DNA from: an uncultured Roseibium sp.
GTDB lineage: Bacteria > Pseudomonadota > Alphaproteobacteria > Rhizobiales > Stappiaceae
Direction: 5' to 3'
DNA: 64,000 nt
NCBI RefSeq assembly: GCF_963675985.1
Contig: NZ_OY780958.1
Span: forward strand, 1,302,001 to 1,366,000
Under the pieces are notes generated by a model. The model saw only the letters and a list, made by a program, of their open reading frames with translations, had not been told where the DNA came from and searched no databases. Shown here in pieces: positions 1 to 9,049 of the stretch. Position 1 is the stretch's first letter. Each line of letters opens with the position of its first letter. The position numbers and the translations under genes were made by a program.

Positions 1-349
1 CTTCCTGCGGGATCGGAACAAGCATCCGGTTGAGCCAGATACGTTCGCCCAGGGTGGCCTTTGCGGCCCAGGAGCCCAAATAGGACGGCGGAGAAAACAG
101 GCGCGGATTGAGCCACAGCCAGACGACGACGAGACCCGTTGCAAGAGCGGCGAGGCCGGCGCCGATCCAGACATGGCTCCAGATTGCCAGAAGCAGCAGC
201 GGAAGCGTTGCCATGCGCGAATAGACGCTGAGCGGAGACGCATGGCGGTTCCAGACCTTTGGGGACATGCCGAGCGCCCTGATCTGTCCGGCAGGCATTG
301 CCTGATAGTGCCTCGGGCGAGGCATGGGGATCTTTTGGGCCTGCTTCAT
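1..349 (-). CDS. DUF6653 family membrane protein (3' end off window)
   Basis: The minus strand reads openly from an ATG at 349 to the window edge, giving the first 116 residues of a protein whose C terminus lies outside. Residues begin MKQAQKIPMPRPRHYQAM; after them come VWNRHASPLSVYSR, a hydrophobic segment ending in WIGAG, a second one (VVVWLWLNPRLF), and GERIWLNRMLVPIP. This order (VW-RH-P-SV, two membrane spans, WLNPRLF, GER-WLNR) is what I recall of the DUF6653 family, whose function is unknown. The start is uncertain: no good ribosome-binding site precedes 349 and the frame stays open upstream. The plus-strand frame over the same bases shows no family features. Confidence 0.65.
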   Translation of the reverse strand, partial: MKQAQKIPMPRPRHYQAMPAGQIRALGMSPKVWNRHASPLSVYSRMATLPLLLLAIWSHVWIGAGLAALATGLVVVWLWLNPRLFSPPSYLGSWAAKATLGERIWLNRMLVPIPQE

Positions 350-633
350 TGCTTTGGTTCGGATTATCCGCTCCGTTGTCGTGCCGGAGGCACAATCTAG
401 CGCTTCTGTCGGGTTACCGCAATTTCCGGTACGGGATTCCTTGTGATGAAACGCGAAATAGACCGATGTAGAATTCGTCGAGATATCGCAGCGTTTTAAG
501 GAGTTTTATAACTGAATTCTAGGTAAAAATGCCGATCCATAATTTTTGCAATGTTATCCTGATGTAAATGTTTGCAGTCCTAAATTCTCGTGAACTTGAA
601 AATATATAACAACTTCCAGGAGGCCTCAATCCC
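350..633. other. Intergenic region upstream of the cyclic-di-GMP gene
   Basis: A 284-base stretch between divergent genes, noticeably AT-rich from about 470 to 610. It must hold the promoters of the DUF6653 gene and the GGDEF-EAL gene. I see no convincing operator or terminator; the only clear signal is AGGAGG at 618-623, ten bases before the GGDEF-EAL start at 634. Confidence 0.5.
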
Positions 634-2928
634 ATGAGGAGAGCCTTCCCCGATTGCGGAAGGTACGAGCATGCCGATACGGTCATCAGCGATTTTATCG
701 CGCGGATCCAGCCGGCCGACGGACAAGTTGCCGTACCTGAAATTACGTTCGACCGGATGATGCTGGAAGAGGGCTGGTTGCGCAGGACGTTCGACCAGGT
801 TTCTGACTATCTTTTCATCAAGGATCGCCAGTCCCGTTTCGTGATGGCGAACAGGACCGTTGCTGCCGACATGGGAATCGCGTCCCCGGATGACCTTCTG
901 GGTAAGTCGGATTTCGATTTGCACCCAAAGGCGCTTGCCGAAAGGTTCCATGCCGACGAGCAGGACATCATGCGCACCGGCAAACCGAAAATCGACTATG
1001 AGGAATTCGTCTATCTTCAGGACGGACGTCGCAGGTGGTTGGCCTCCTCCAAATTTCCGTTGCGCGCGGCTTCCGGCGAGATCGTCGGCGTCTTCGGCAT
1101 CTGCAGGGATATCTCGGTCCGGCGTCAGGCGGAGGATTTGGTTAAGGGCCAGAGCCGGATTCTTGAAATGATCGCTGCCAGCGCGGGGCTCCCGGATATC
1201 CTGGACAATCTCGTTTCTCTCATGGAATCCCAGCTATTCGAGGTCTGGGGATCTATCCTGCTGCTCGACGACGACGGCGTTCATCTGCGCCACGGCGCCG
1301 CGCCGTCCTTGCCCAGGGCCTATTGCGAGGCAATCGACGGAGCCGAAATCGGTCCGGCCGTTGGTTCCTGCGGAACAGCGGCGTTTTTCGGCAAGACCGT
1401 CATTGTGGAAGACATCGCAACCGATCCGCTATGGGCGGTTTACAAGGAAGTTGCGCTTCCGTTCGGCCTGCGTTCCTGCTGGTCCACACCGATCTTTTCC
1501 CGCGAGGGGAAGGTGCTTGGCACGTTTGCCATGTATACGGGCCATGTCGCCTCGCCGGGCGAACGCGAGCGCAGTTTCATTCGGGACACCACCCGGATCG
1601 CAGCCATCGCGATCGAGCGCTACCGGAGCGAAGCGCAGATCCGCTACATCGCTCATCACGACAGTCTGACCGGCCTGCCGAACAGGCGGGATTTCACGTT
1701 TCAACTCAACCGGCTCATCTCGTCCGAAGGGGATCGGCTTGCCTTGATTTTCCTGGATATCGACCGGTTCAAGACCGTCAACGATTGCTTCGGTCATGCG
1801 GTCGGCGACATGGTGCTGAAGACCGTTTCGGAACGGATCCGGGACAGTCTTGCCCCCGAGGACAAAGTCATCCGTTTCGGTGGAGACGAGTTCGTCATTG
1901 TTCTGCAGGGAGAACGCGCGGAACAAAGTATCCTGAATGCGTTGCTATGCGAGATCAGCCAGGTTGTCGCGCGGCCCATTCATTTCGAAGAACAGGCGTT
2001 TCATGTCACCTGCAGCATGGGTATTGCGCGGTATCCCGAGGACGGTGTGTCATCCGACGACCTGCTGGTTCGGGCGGACAATGCCATGTATCAGGCAAAG
2101 GAATCCGGCCGGGACACGTTCTGCTATTACGAGGAAAGCATGTCCACGGACGGGCCGTCCAGGATGCGCCTGCTGGAGGATATGCGCTGCGGCATCGAAC
2201 GCAATGAATTTGTGCTCGAATACCAGCCCCAACTGGACCTTTCCTCAGGCCGGATCTGCGGCGTCGAGGCGCTGGTGAGGTGGCAGCATCCTGATTTCGG
2301 TCGGATGATGCCCGGACAGTTCATTCCCCTGGCAGAGGACGCCGGCAGCATCAAGTTGCTCGGCAGGTGGGTGCTGAACGAGGCCTGCCGCCAGATCAAG
2401 GCCTGGCTGGATGCCGGTTACGAGATAGCGGCGGTGGGCGTCAATGTTTCCGCGCGCCAGTTCCGGGATGCAAGCTGGATTGCAGATGTGCTGAAGGCTC
2501 TTGAAAGCAGCGGTCTGGAACCGCACCATCTCGAGCTGGAAATTACCGAAAGCTATCTGATCCAGGACAAGTTCTATGCGGTCCAGGTCATGGAGCAACT
2601 TCGCGAGCTCGGGGTCGGGCTGGCAATCGACGATTTCGGCACCGGTTATTCGAGCCTGAGTGCCATCAGCGAATTTCCGCTGAACAGGTTGAAGATCGAT
2701 CAGACGTTTATCGAAAAAACGTCGTTCGACGACAAGGCCCGAGGAATTGCCGGGGCGATCGTCTCGCTCGGTCAGGTGCTGGACCTCGATGTCGTGGCCG
2801 AAGGAATTGAGACCGCGGAGCAACTGGACTTTCTGAAAGCCATCGGTTGCGCCAAGGGGCAGGGCTACTTCCTCGGCCGTCCGGTCCCTGCGGCCGAGTT
2901 GGAAGCGAAACTTTCCGTAAAGGCCTGA
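634..2928 (+). CDS. PAS-GAF-GGDEF-EAL cyclic-di-GMP turnover protein
   Basis: A 764-residue soluble sensory protein expected to make and/or break cyclic-di-GMP. Domains in order: PAS (about 47-165, with the WLASSKFPL and GICRDIS strands), GAF (about 175-330), GGDEF (about 345-505) and EAL (about 515-760). The diguanylate cyclase motif GGDEF is intact at 416-420 and the phosphodiesterase motif EAL at 545-547; LEITES, DDFGTGYSS, KIDQTFI and EGIET, which supply metal ligands and the catalytic base in active EAL domains, are all present. The product-inhibition I-site (RxxD before GGDEF) is absent: the residues there read APEDK. No membrane segment is visible. The start is supported by AGGAGG at 618-623. 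Net activity cannot be read from sequence. Confidence 0.93.
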   Translation: MRRAFPDCGRYEHADTVISDFIARIQPADGQVAVPEITFDRMMLEEGWLRRTFDQVSDYLFIKDRQSRFVMANRTVAADMGIASPDDLLGKSDFDLHPKALAERFHADEQDIMRTGKPKIDYEEFVYLQDGRRRWLASSKFPLRAASGEIVGVFGICRDISVRRQAEDLVKGQSRILEMIAASAGLPDILDNLVSLMESQLFEVWGSILLLDDDGVHLRHGAAPSLPRAYCEAIDGAEIGPAVGSCGTAAFFGKTVIVEDIATDPLWAVYKEVALPFGLRSCWSTPIFSREGKVLGTFAMYTGHVASPGERERSFIRDTTRIAAIAIERYRSEAQIRYIAHHDSLTGLPNRRDFTFQLNRLISSEGDRLALIFLDIDRFKTVNDCFGHAVGDMVLKTVSERIRDSLAPEDKVIRFGGDEFVIVLQGERAEQSILNALLCEISQVVARPIHFEEQAFHVTCSMGIARYPEDGVSSDDLLVRADNAMYQAKESGRDTFCYYEESMSTDGPSRMRLLEDMRCGIERNEFVLEYQPQLDLSSGRICGVEALVRWQHPDFGRMMPGQFIPLAEDAGSIKLLGRWVLNEACRQIKAWLDAGYEIAAVGVNVSARQFRDASWIADVLKALESSGLEPHHLELEITESYLIQDKFYAVQVMEQLRELGVGLAIDDFGTGYSSLSAISEFPLNRLKIDQTFIEKTSFDDKARGIAGAIVSLGQVLDLDVVAEGIETAEQLDFLKAIGCAKGQGYFLGRPVPAAELEAKLSVKA

Positions 2929-2940
2929 GACGCCGTCTCA
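2926..2940. repeat. Perfect palindrome joining two convergent stop codons
   Basis: TGAGACGCCGTCTCA is a perfect inverted repeat (7+1+7). Its left TGA is the stop of the GGDEF-EAL gene and its right end, read on the other strand, is the TGA of phaC. It may form a small hairpin at the 3' ends of both mRNAs. No T-tract follows on either side, so it is not a standard intrinsic terminator. Confidence 0.6.
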
Positions 2941-4743
2941 GACCCGTCTTGCGACGTAGCTTCCCGGGGCGTCACCGAGTATTTTCATGCGATAGGCTCC
3001 GGGCTTTCTGGCCTTGGCAAGGGTATCGTCCTGCTTTCGGATCCAGGCGTCCCAGTTGGGCCACCAGGAGCCGGGTGTCTCTGTCGCACTGGCAAGCCAG
3101 TCCTCCAGGGAACCTTGGGGCTTACCGTTGGTCCAGTACTGGTACTTGCCCTTGGCGGGCGGATTGACGACGCCGGCGATATGGCCGGAACCGGACAGGA
3201 CGTATTCCACGGGGCCGCCAAAGCAGCCTGAGCCAACGAAAACCGACCTGGGCGGAGCGATATGGTCCTCACGGGTGGCGAGATTGTAGATCGGGATCTT
3301 GACCTTCTTCAGATCGAGCTTCTGGTTGTCGATCACCATTTCGCCCTTGGAGAGCTTGTTCTCCAGGTAACAGTTGCGCAGGTAGAACGAATGGTTGGCC
3401 GCCGGCATCCGGGTGCTGTCGGAATTCCAGTAGAGCAGGTCGAACGGGAAGGGGTCCTTTCCCTTCAGGTAGTTGTTGACCACATAGGACCAGATCAGGT
3501 CGTTGGATCGCAGCATGTTGAAGGCGGATGCCATCTTGCTGCCGTCCAGGTAGCCGCGTTCGGCCATCCGTTTTTCCAGGACCTGGATCTGCTCTTCATC
3601 GACGAAGACTTTCAGGTCGCCGGCATGGGTGAAGTCGACCTGGGTGGTGAAGAAGGTTGCCGTCTTGATCCGCTCGTCACCCTTGGCGGCCATATAGGCG
3701 AGGGTGACAGCCAGAAGCGTGCCGCCGACGCAGTAGCCGATGGCATTGACTTCCTCCTGCCGGGTGGCGCGCTTGATGACATCGAGCGTGTTGAGGATGC
3801 CTTCCTTCATGTAGTGCTCGAAGCTCTTTTCGGCCTGGCGTTCATCCGGATTGACCCATGAGACCACGAACACCGTGTGACCCTGGTCGACCGCCCATTT
3901 GATGAAGGATTTTTCCGGCGTCAGGTCGAGGATGTAGAACTTGTTGATCCAGGGCGGCACGATCATCAGCGGCCGCTTCAGGACCTCGTCCGTCGTCGGC
4001 GAGTACTGGATCACCTGACAGACGTCGTTTTCCGCGATCACCTTGCCGGGCGTGACGCCGAGATTGACGCCGAGCTGGAACTTGGTCGGATCGGTCTGGC
4101 GGATCTTTACATCGCCGCGGCCAGCCTTGATGTCCTCGGCCAGGTGCTGCATGCCCTTGACCAGGTTCGCGCCATTGCTTTCCATGGTCAGGCGCAACAG
4201 TTCCGGGTTGGTCAGGACGAAATTCGACGGTGAAATCGCGTTGGAGATCTGCTTGACGTAGAATTCGGCCTTGTGCCGGGTGTGTTCGTCGACCTCTTCG
4301 GCCTCCAGCACCATGTCCTCGGCCCATTTGCTGGTGATCAGGTAAAGCTGCTTGATGAAATCGAAGAACTGATTCTCGTTCCAGTCCGGATCGGCAAAAC
4401 GCTTGTCGCGCGGCGGCGCGGAAACCGCAGGCGCTACGGTTTCCCCCATCATGCGCTTCAGCGATGAATTCCAAAGCTCGATGTAGCCGTTCCAAAGGCG
4501 CGACTGGGCTTCGACCGCGCGCTGGGGATCGGAGACCCAGTATTCGCTCACCTGGGCAAGCGTCTTGATGACGCCCGTCAACTCGTCGGTGGAGTCGTGC
4601 GTAATTTCACCCTTTTCGCGCGGCTCGATGTAGGCGGCCAGTGCCTTTCCGGCATTTTCGAGCGTCTTGGCGAGGTTCTGGGCAAAGGCTTCGGGGTTGT
4701 TGATGATATACTGCAGCATGGGATGCTGGCGGTCGTCGGCCAT
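2938..4743 (-). CDS. phaC: Class I poly(3-hydroxyalkanoate) synthase
   Basis: Polymerises 3-hydroxyacyl-CoA into polyhydroxyalkanoate at the granule surface. At 601 residues it has the usual class I length. The lipase-like box GYCVGGT places the nucleophile at Cys338; the other catalytic residues are Asp493 (DHIAPP) and His521 (SGSGHIAG). The 28-residue Asp-His spacing matches the Ralstonia enzyme. The N-terminal PhaC_N domain (about 100-270) is present. The start is supported by GGAGG at 4756-4760. No phasin, phaA or phaB is nearby; the precursor pathway must be elsewhere. The neighbouring order phaC / aminotransferase / hom / glpX / recJ is, as I recall, conserved in Hyphomicrobiales. Confidence 0.96.
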   Translation of the reverse strand: MADDRQHPMLQYIINNPEAFAQNLAKTLENAGKALAAYIEPREKGEITHDSTDELTGVIKTLAQVSEYWVSDPQRAVEAQSRLWNGYIELWNSSLKRMMGETVAPAVSAPPRDKRFADPDWNENQFFDFIKQLYLITSKWAEDMVLEAEEVDEHTRHKAEFYVKQISNAISPSNFVLTNPELLRLTMESNGANLVKGMQHLAEDIKAGRGDVKIRQTDPTKFQLGVNLGVTPGKVIAENDVCQVIQYSPTTDEVLKRPLMIVPPWINKFYILDLTPEKSFIKWAVDQGHTVFVVSWVNPDERQAEKSFEHYMKEGILNTLDVIKRATRQEEVNAIGYCVGGTLLAVTLAYMAAKGDERIKTATFFTTQVDFTHAGDLKVFVDEEQIQVLEKRMAERGYLDGSKMASAFNMLRSNDLIWSYVVNNYLKGKDPFPFDLLYWNSDSTRMPAANHSFYLRNCYLENKLSKGEMVIDNQKLDLKKVKIPIYNLATREDHIAPPRSVFVGSGCFGGPVEYVLSGSGHIAGVVNPPAKGKYQYWTNGKPQGSLEDWLASATETPGSWWPNWDAWIRKQDDTLAKARKPGAYRMKILGDAPGSYVARRV

Positions 4744-4866
4744 CTGCGCGTGTATCCTCCGAACTTATCTTTTTGTTGGCGCAATGAACGATTGCTTGCG
4801 CCAGTCCCCGGCATTATCAGTCATTTATGACATATATAGTGCCGTGACGTCGATTAGGAATTGTAG

Positions 4867-5241
4867 GTGAACTGGCAATCGGTGGTGTTTTGCTTCTGTC
4901 TGGGCGGCTTTGTGTCGGGTTGTGCCATGAGCGACGAAACGTCGCTTGTCGGTGCTCTCAACGGAGAATCCGAGTGGGCTGAACCTGTGGGTCAACAGGA
5001 TCAGCCTGTACAGACAACGTCTGTGCCCGCGACGAAAGTCTTCGGGACCGGGACCGGGTCGATGACCGAAGAACAAGAACGGGCAGCGACCATGGCACAC
5101 CTGAAGGCGCTTATACGCGCCAATCAGGATCGGCAGGGCGCTTCGCTCTCAACGTCCCCCGCAGAGCTGAAGCGGATCCAGGCGACACACGGCGATACAG
5201 CGTTGTCGGAAATAACCGGCGCAAATACTGCCCAAAATTAG
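4867..5241 (+). CDS. Small predicted lipoprotein
   Basis: A 124-residue protein starting at GTG. Residues 1-19 form a hydrophobic signal ending in the lipobox VSGC (Cys19), so export and lipidation are predicted. The remainder is hydrophilic, rich in Gln, Thr and Ala, and ends in a charged, probably helical stretch. I do not recognise the family. It lies between divergent phaC and the aminotransferase gene and is upstream of and co-directional with the latter. The ribosome-binding site (AGGA at 4855-4858) is weak and the GTG start is unsure, but the signal peptide and lipobox argue for a real gene. Confidence 0.6.
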   Translation: MNWQSVVFCFCLGGFVSGCAMSDETSLVGALNGESEWAEPVGQQDQPVQTTSVPATKVFGTGTGSMTEEQERAATMAHLKALIRANQDRQGASLSTSPAELKRIQATHGDTALSEITGANTAQN

Positions 5242-5306
5242 CCAGCTAGCCTGAATAGGCTGATGCGGAAATGAAAACCTGCTGCTAAAAGAGCGCAGCC
5301 GGGTGG

Positions 5307-5325
5307 CGGATCTCCCGCAGATCCG
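5307..5325 (+). repeat. Hairpin between lipoprotein and aminotransferase genes
   Basis: CGGATCT at 5307-5313 and AGATCCG at 5319-5325 form a perfect 7-bp stem with a 5-base loop. It ends 40 bases before the aminotransferase ATG. There is no T-tract, so it is more likely leader RNA structure or an operator than a terminator. Confidence 0.4.
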
Positions 5326-5365
5326 GCAATGACGATGAGAGTTGAGGACCACGAGGACCCGCGCC

Positions 5366-6583
5366 ATGGAGGAATTTCACAAGACACGGCGGCTTCCGCC
5401 TTATGTGTTTGAACAGGTCAACCGGCTCAAGGCGAAGGCGCGCGCGGCGGGGGCGGACATCATCGATCTCGGCATGGGCAATCCGGACCTGCCGACGCCG
5501 AAGCACATTGTCGAGAAACTGACCGAAACGGTCCAAAATCCGCGCACTCACCGCTATTCCGCCTCCAAGGGCATTCCCGGCTTGCGCAAGGCGCAGGCGG
5601 CCTATTACGGCAGGCGCTTCGGCGTGAAGCTCGACCCGGATACGCAGGTGGTCGCAACGCTGGGCTCCAAGGAAGGGTTCGCCAACATGGCCCAGGCGAT
5701 TACGGCGCCGGGCGATGTGGTGCTGGCACCCAATCCGAGCTACCCGATCCACACTTTCGGCTTCCTGATGGCCGGCGCCGCGATCCGTGCGATCCCGGCC
5801 GAGCCGGGCGCCGACGTGTTCCAAGCCCTGGAGCGCGCCGTGATTCATTCGGTGCCCAAGCCGATCGCGATCATCCTGTGTTATCCGGCAAACCCGACCG
5901 CTAATTGCGCGGATCTGGAATTTTACAGGGACATCGTCGCCTTCGCGCGCAAGCACGAGATCTTCATCCTGTCGGATCTGGCTTATTCGGAGATCTATTT
6001 TACCGACACGCCACCGCCGTCGGTGCTTCAGGTCCCCGGCGCCATGGATGTGACGGCGGAATTCACGTCCCTGTCGAAGACCTTCTCCATGCCTGGCTGG
6101 CGCATGGGTTTTGCGGTCGGCAACGAGCGCCTGATCGCGGCCCTCGCCCGGGTGAAATCCTATCTTGATTATGGTGCTTTCACGCCGATTCAGGTTGCGG
6201 CTGCGGCTGCGCTCAACGGTCCGGATGACTGCATTGTCGAAACGCGGGCGATTTACAAGAAGCGCCGGGACGTGGTGATCGATTCCTTCGCGCGCGCCGG
6301 ATGGGATATCCCGGCTCCGGACGCGAGCATGTTCGTCTGGGCGCCGATTCCTGAAAAATTCCGTGCCCTCGGCAGCCTTGAGTTTTCCAAGCTTCTTCTG
6401 GAAAAGGCGGAAGTTGCCGTTGCGCCGGGCATCGGGTTCGGCGAATACGGGGACGATTTCGTCCGCATCGGTCTCGTCGAAAATGAGCAGCGCCTGCGTC
6501 AGGCCGCGCGGAATATTCGTCGTTTCCTTGAAACCGCGGACGAAACATTGCACAACGTGGTCCCGCTCGGGGCTTCCCGCTGA
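5366..6583 (+). CDS. PLP-dependent aminotransferase, AlaC / LL-diaminopimelate aminotransferase-like
   Basis: A class I/II fold-type I aminotransferase of 405 residues. The Schiff-base lysine is Lys238 in SLSKTFSMPGWRMGF. The N terminus MEEFHKTRRLPPYVF and the DLGMGNPD motif are those of proteins named either LL-diaminopimelate aminotransferase or alanine transaminase (AlaC). Because the homoserine dehydrogenase gene follows 29 bases downstream, a role in aspartate-family or alanine metabolism is likely, but the substrate cannot be read from sequence. I chose ATG 5366 over TTG 5342 because GAGGA at 5353-5357 is well spaced for it. Confidence 0.9.
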   Translation: MEEFHKTRRLPPYVFEQVNRLKAKARAAGADIIDLGMGNPDLPTPKHIVEKLTETVQNPRTHRYSASKGIPGLRKAQAAYYGRRFGVKLDPDTQVVATLGSKEGFANMAQAITAPGDVVLAPNPSYPIHTFGFLMAGAAIRAIPAEPGADVFQALERAVIHSVPKPIAIILCYPANPTANCADLEFYRDIVAFARKHEIFILSDLAYSEIYFTDTPPPSVLQVPGAMDVTAEFTSLSKTFSMPGWRMGFAVGNERLIAALARVKSYLDYGAFTPIQVAAAAALNGPDDCIVETRAIYKKRRDVVIDSFARAGWDIPAPDASMFVWAPIPEKFRALGSLEFSKLLLEKAEVAVAPGIGFGEYGDDFVRIGLVENEQRLRQAARNIRRFLETADETLHNVVPLGASR

Positions 6584-6612
6584 TTTCTGATACGAACTGG
6601 AATTCCATAAAT

Positions 6613-7938
6613 ATGGCAGATGCTTTGAAAGTCGGGGTCGCCGGCCTTGGAACCGTAGGAGCTTCCGTGGTCCGGCTGCTCGCCAAGCATGGAGACATGA
6701 TAGGCCGCAAGAGCGGCCGCTCGGTGAAGGTGACTGCCGTGTGCGCGCGCGACAAGAGCCGCGACCGGGGGATCGACGTCTCCGGACTCGACTGGTTTAC
6801 CGATGCGGTGGAAATGGCGGAGAAAGCCGATATCGATGTCTTCGTCGAACTGATCGGCGGAGACAGCGGACCGGCTGAGGTCAGCGTCCGGACCGCACTT
6901 GCCAACGGCAAGCACGTGGTGACGGCCAACAAGGCGCTGCTTGCCCGTCACGGTGTGGACCTGGCGAAGCTTGCCGAGGAAAATGACGTCTGTCTGAATT
7001 ACGAGGCCGCGGTGGCCGGCGGTATTCCGGTGGTGAAGACGCTTCGCGAATCCATGTCGGGCAACGAGGTGTCGCGCATCTACGGTATCCTGAACGGGAC
7101 CTGCAATTATATCCTGACCCGGATGGAAGCCGAGGGCATCAGCTTCGAGGACTGCCTTGCCGATGCACAGCGGCTGGGTTACGCCGAAGCCGATCCGACC
7201 TTCGATATCGAGGGCAACGACACGGCGCACAAGCTCGCCATTCTGACCAGCCTGGCCTTCGGCACGGAGATTGCCGACGACAATATCTACATGGAAGGCA
7301 TCACTTCCATCACCACGGCCGACATCCAGGCTGCGGACGAACTCGGTTACCGGATCAAGCTTCTGGGCGTGGCCCAGCGGACGGATACCGGCATCGAGCA
7401 GCGGGTGCATCCGACCATGGTGCCGAAATCCTCCGCCATTGCCCGGATCGATGGCGTCCTGAACGCGGTGGCCATTGATGGCGACTTCGTCGGCGAGATC
7501 GTACTGGTCGGCCCCGGAGCCGGGGGCGATGCGACCGCATCCTCCGTCGTCGCCGATATCGCGGATATTGCCCGCGGTGACGAAACACCGGTTCTCGGCA
7601 TGCCTGCGAAGGATCTTGCGGAATACAAGCGCGCCCGCATGCGCCTGCATGAGGGCGGTTATTATATGCGCTTGTCCGTTTACGACCGGCCCGGGGCTTT
7701 CGCGGAAATCGCCCGCGGCATGGCCGAAGCGGGGATTTCTCTGGAGTCTATCGTTCAGCGCCGTAACCCGGTTCGGAGCGACGAATCCCGCAAGGCCGAG
7801 GAAGGCCTGCCGCAGCCAATCATACTTATTACCTATGAAACGACGGAAGTTGCGGTTAAAGAGGCGCTTGAGGTGGTCATGTTAAAGGGCGTGGTCGCCG
7901 ACAAGCCGCAGATGATCCGCATTGAAAAGCTGAAGTAA
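6613..7938 (+). CDS. hom: Homoserine dehydrogenase
   Basis: Reduces L-aspartate 4-semialdehyde to homoserine with NAD(P)H, the branch to threonine and methionine. The 441-residue monofunctional form has an N-terminal Rossmann domain (GxGxxG at 11-16), the TANK motif at 104-107, the catalytic Asp203/Lys207 pair in GNDTAHK (same spacing as in the yeast enzyme), and a C-terminal ACT domain (about 351-430) expected to mediate feedback control by threonine. It follows the aminotransferase gene closely and is probably co-transcribed. The ribosome-binding site is weak. Confidence 0.96.
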   Translation: MADALKVGVAGLGTVGASVVRLLAKHGDMIGRKSGRSVKVTAVCARDKSRDRGIDVSGLDWFTDAVEMAEKADIDVFVELIGGDSGPAEVSVRTALANGKHVVTANKALLARHGVDLAKLAEENDVCLNYEAAVAGGIPVVKTLRESMSGNEVSRIYGILNGTCNYILTRMEAEGISFEDCLADAQRLGYAEADPTFDIEGNDTAHKLAILTSLAFGTEIADDNIYMEGITSITTADIQAADELGYRIKLLGVAQRTDTGIEQRVHPTMVPKSSAIARIDGVLNAVAIDGDFVGEIVLVGPGAGGDATASSVVADIADIARGDETPVLGMPAKDLAEYKRARMRLHEGGYYMRLSVYDRPGAFAEIARGMAEAGISLESIVQRRNPVRSDESRKAEEGLPQPIILITYETTEVAVKEALEVVMLKGVVADKPQMIRIEKLK

Positions 7939-8002
7939 CAATTGATTTATGGGGGCTGACGCTTCGAGCGCGCCCTTTGGGATAGACGGACTGGAGATTT
8001 AG

Positions 8003-8998
8003 ATGTCGAAAACTGATGCCGCCGGAAGCGCTGCGCTGGATCGTATTCTGACGCTTGAACTGGCACGCGTTGCCGAGCGTGCCGCGGTTTCCGCTGCGCG
8101 CCTGCGCGGCCACGGCGATGAGATGGCGGCCGACCAGGCTGCGGTGGATGCCATGCGGCGCGAATTGAACCGCCTGCCGATCGACGGAACGGTCGTTATC
8201 GGCGAGGGCGAACGCGACGAAGCCCCCATGCTTTACATTGGCGAGAGCGTTGGCACCAAGAAGGGGCCGAAGGTCGACATCGCGCTGGATCCTCTGGAAG
8301 GCACGACCATCTGCGCCAAGAACCTGCCGAATTCCCTGGCCGTGATCGCCATGGCTCCGGCCGGCGACCTTCTGAACGCGCCGGACAGCTACATGGACAA
8401 GATCGCCATCGGACCTGGCTACCCGGCCGGCCTGATCGACCTGGATGCGCCGATCGCCGAAAACCTGGCGGCCGTGGCCAAGGAAAAGGGCGTGAAGATC
8501 AACGAAGTCACGGCCTGCGTGCTTGACCGCCCGCGTCATGCCCGGCTGATCGAGGACATTCGTGCAACCGGTGCCGCCATCCGCCTGATCGGCGACGGCG
8601 ACGTGGCCGGCGTGATCCACACCACCGACCCGGAAGAAACCGGCATCGATCTCTATGCGGGCATCGGCGGAGCGCCGGAAGGCGTTCTTGCAGCTGCCGC
8701 GCTGCGCTGTATTGGCGGCCAGATGCAGACCCGTCTCGTGATCAACCGCGAAGAGCAGGTCGAACGCGCCCATCGGATGGGCATCGACGACATTTCCCGC
8801 AAGTTCACCCTTGAGGAAATGGCCGGTCCGGATGTGCTGTTTGCCGCAACCGGCGTGACCGATGGCAACATGCTTCAGGGTGTGCGGTTCGGCCGGAATT
8901 GCATCACGACCCATACGGTCGTCATGCGCTCCTCCACCGGCACCGTGCGGTACCTGAAGGCACAGCACACCCAGCTGGAAAAATTCCACCTCGATTGA
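8003..8998 (+). CDS. glpX: Class II fructose-1,6-bisphosphatase
   Basis: Hydrolyses fructose 1,6-bisphosphate to fructose 6-phosphate in gluconeogenesis. The 331-residue length is typical. The signatures GEGERDE at 67-73 and DPLEGTT at 96-102 supply the metal- and phosphate-binding acidic residues of the lithium-sensitive GlpX fold. GGAG at 7993-7996 supports the ATG at 8003. It sits 64 bases after hom and 51 bases before recJ; these genes are probably one transcript. Some cyanobacterial relatives also act on sedoheptulose bisphosphate; no Calvin-cycle gene is nearby to suggest that here. Confidence 0.95.
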   Translation: MSKTDAAGSAALDRILTLELARVAERAAVSAARLRGHGDEMAADQAAVDAMRRELNRLPIDGTVVIGEGERDEAPMLYIGESVGTKKGPKVDIALDPLEGTTICAKNLPNSLAVIAMAPAGDLLNAPDSYMDKIAIGPGYPAGLIDLDAPIAENLAAVAKEKGVKINEVTACVLDRPRHARLIEDIRATGAAIRLIGDGDVAGVIHTTDPEETGIDLYAGIGGAPEGVLAAAALRCIGGQMQTRLVINREEQVERAHRMGIDDISRKFTLEEMAGPDVLFAATGVTDGNMLQGVRFGRNCITTHTVVMRSSTGTVRYLKAQHTQLEKFHLD

Positions 8999-9049
8999 GG
9001 ACAGGCAATTGATGTTGGGCGGATTGCTCCCGACAGGAAAGACGATTTC

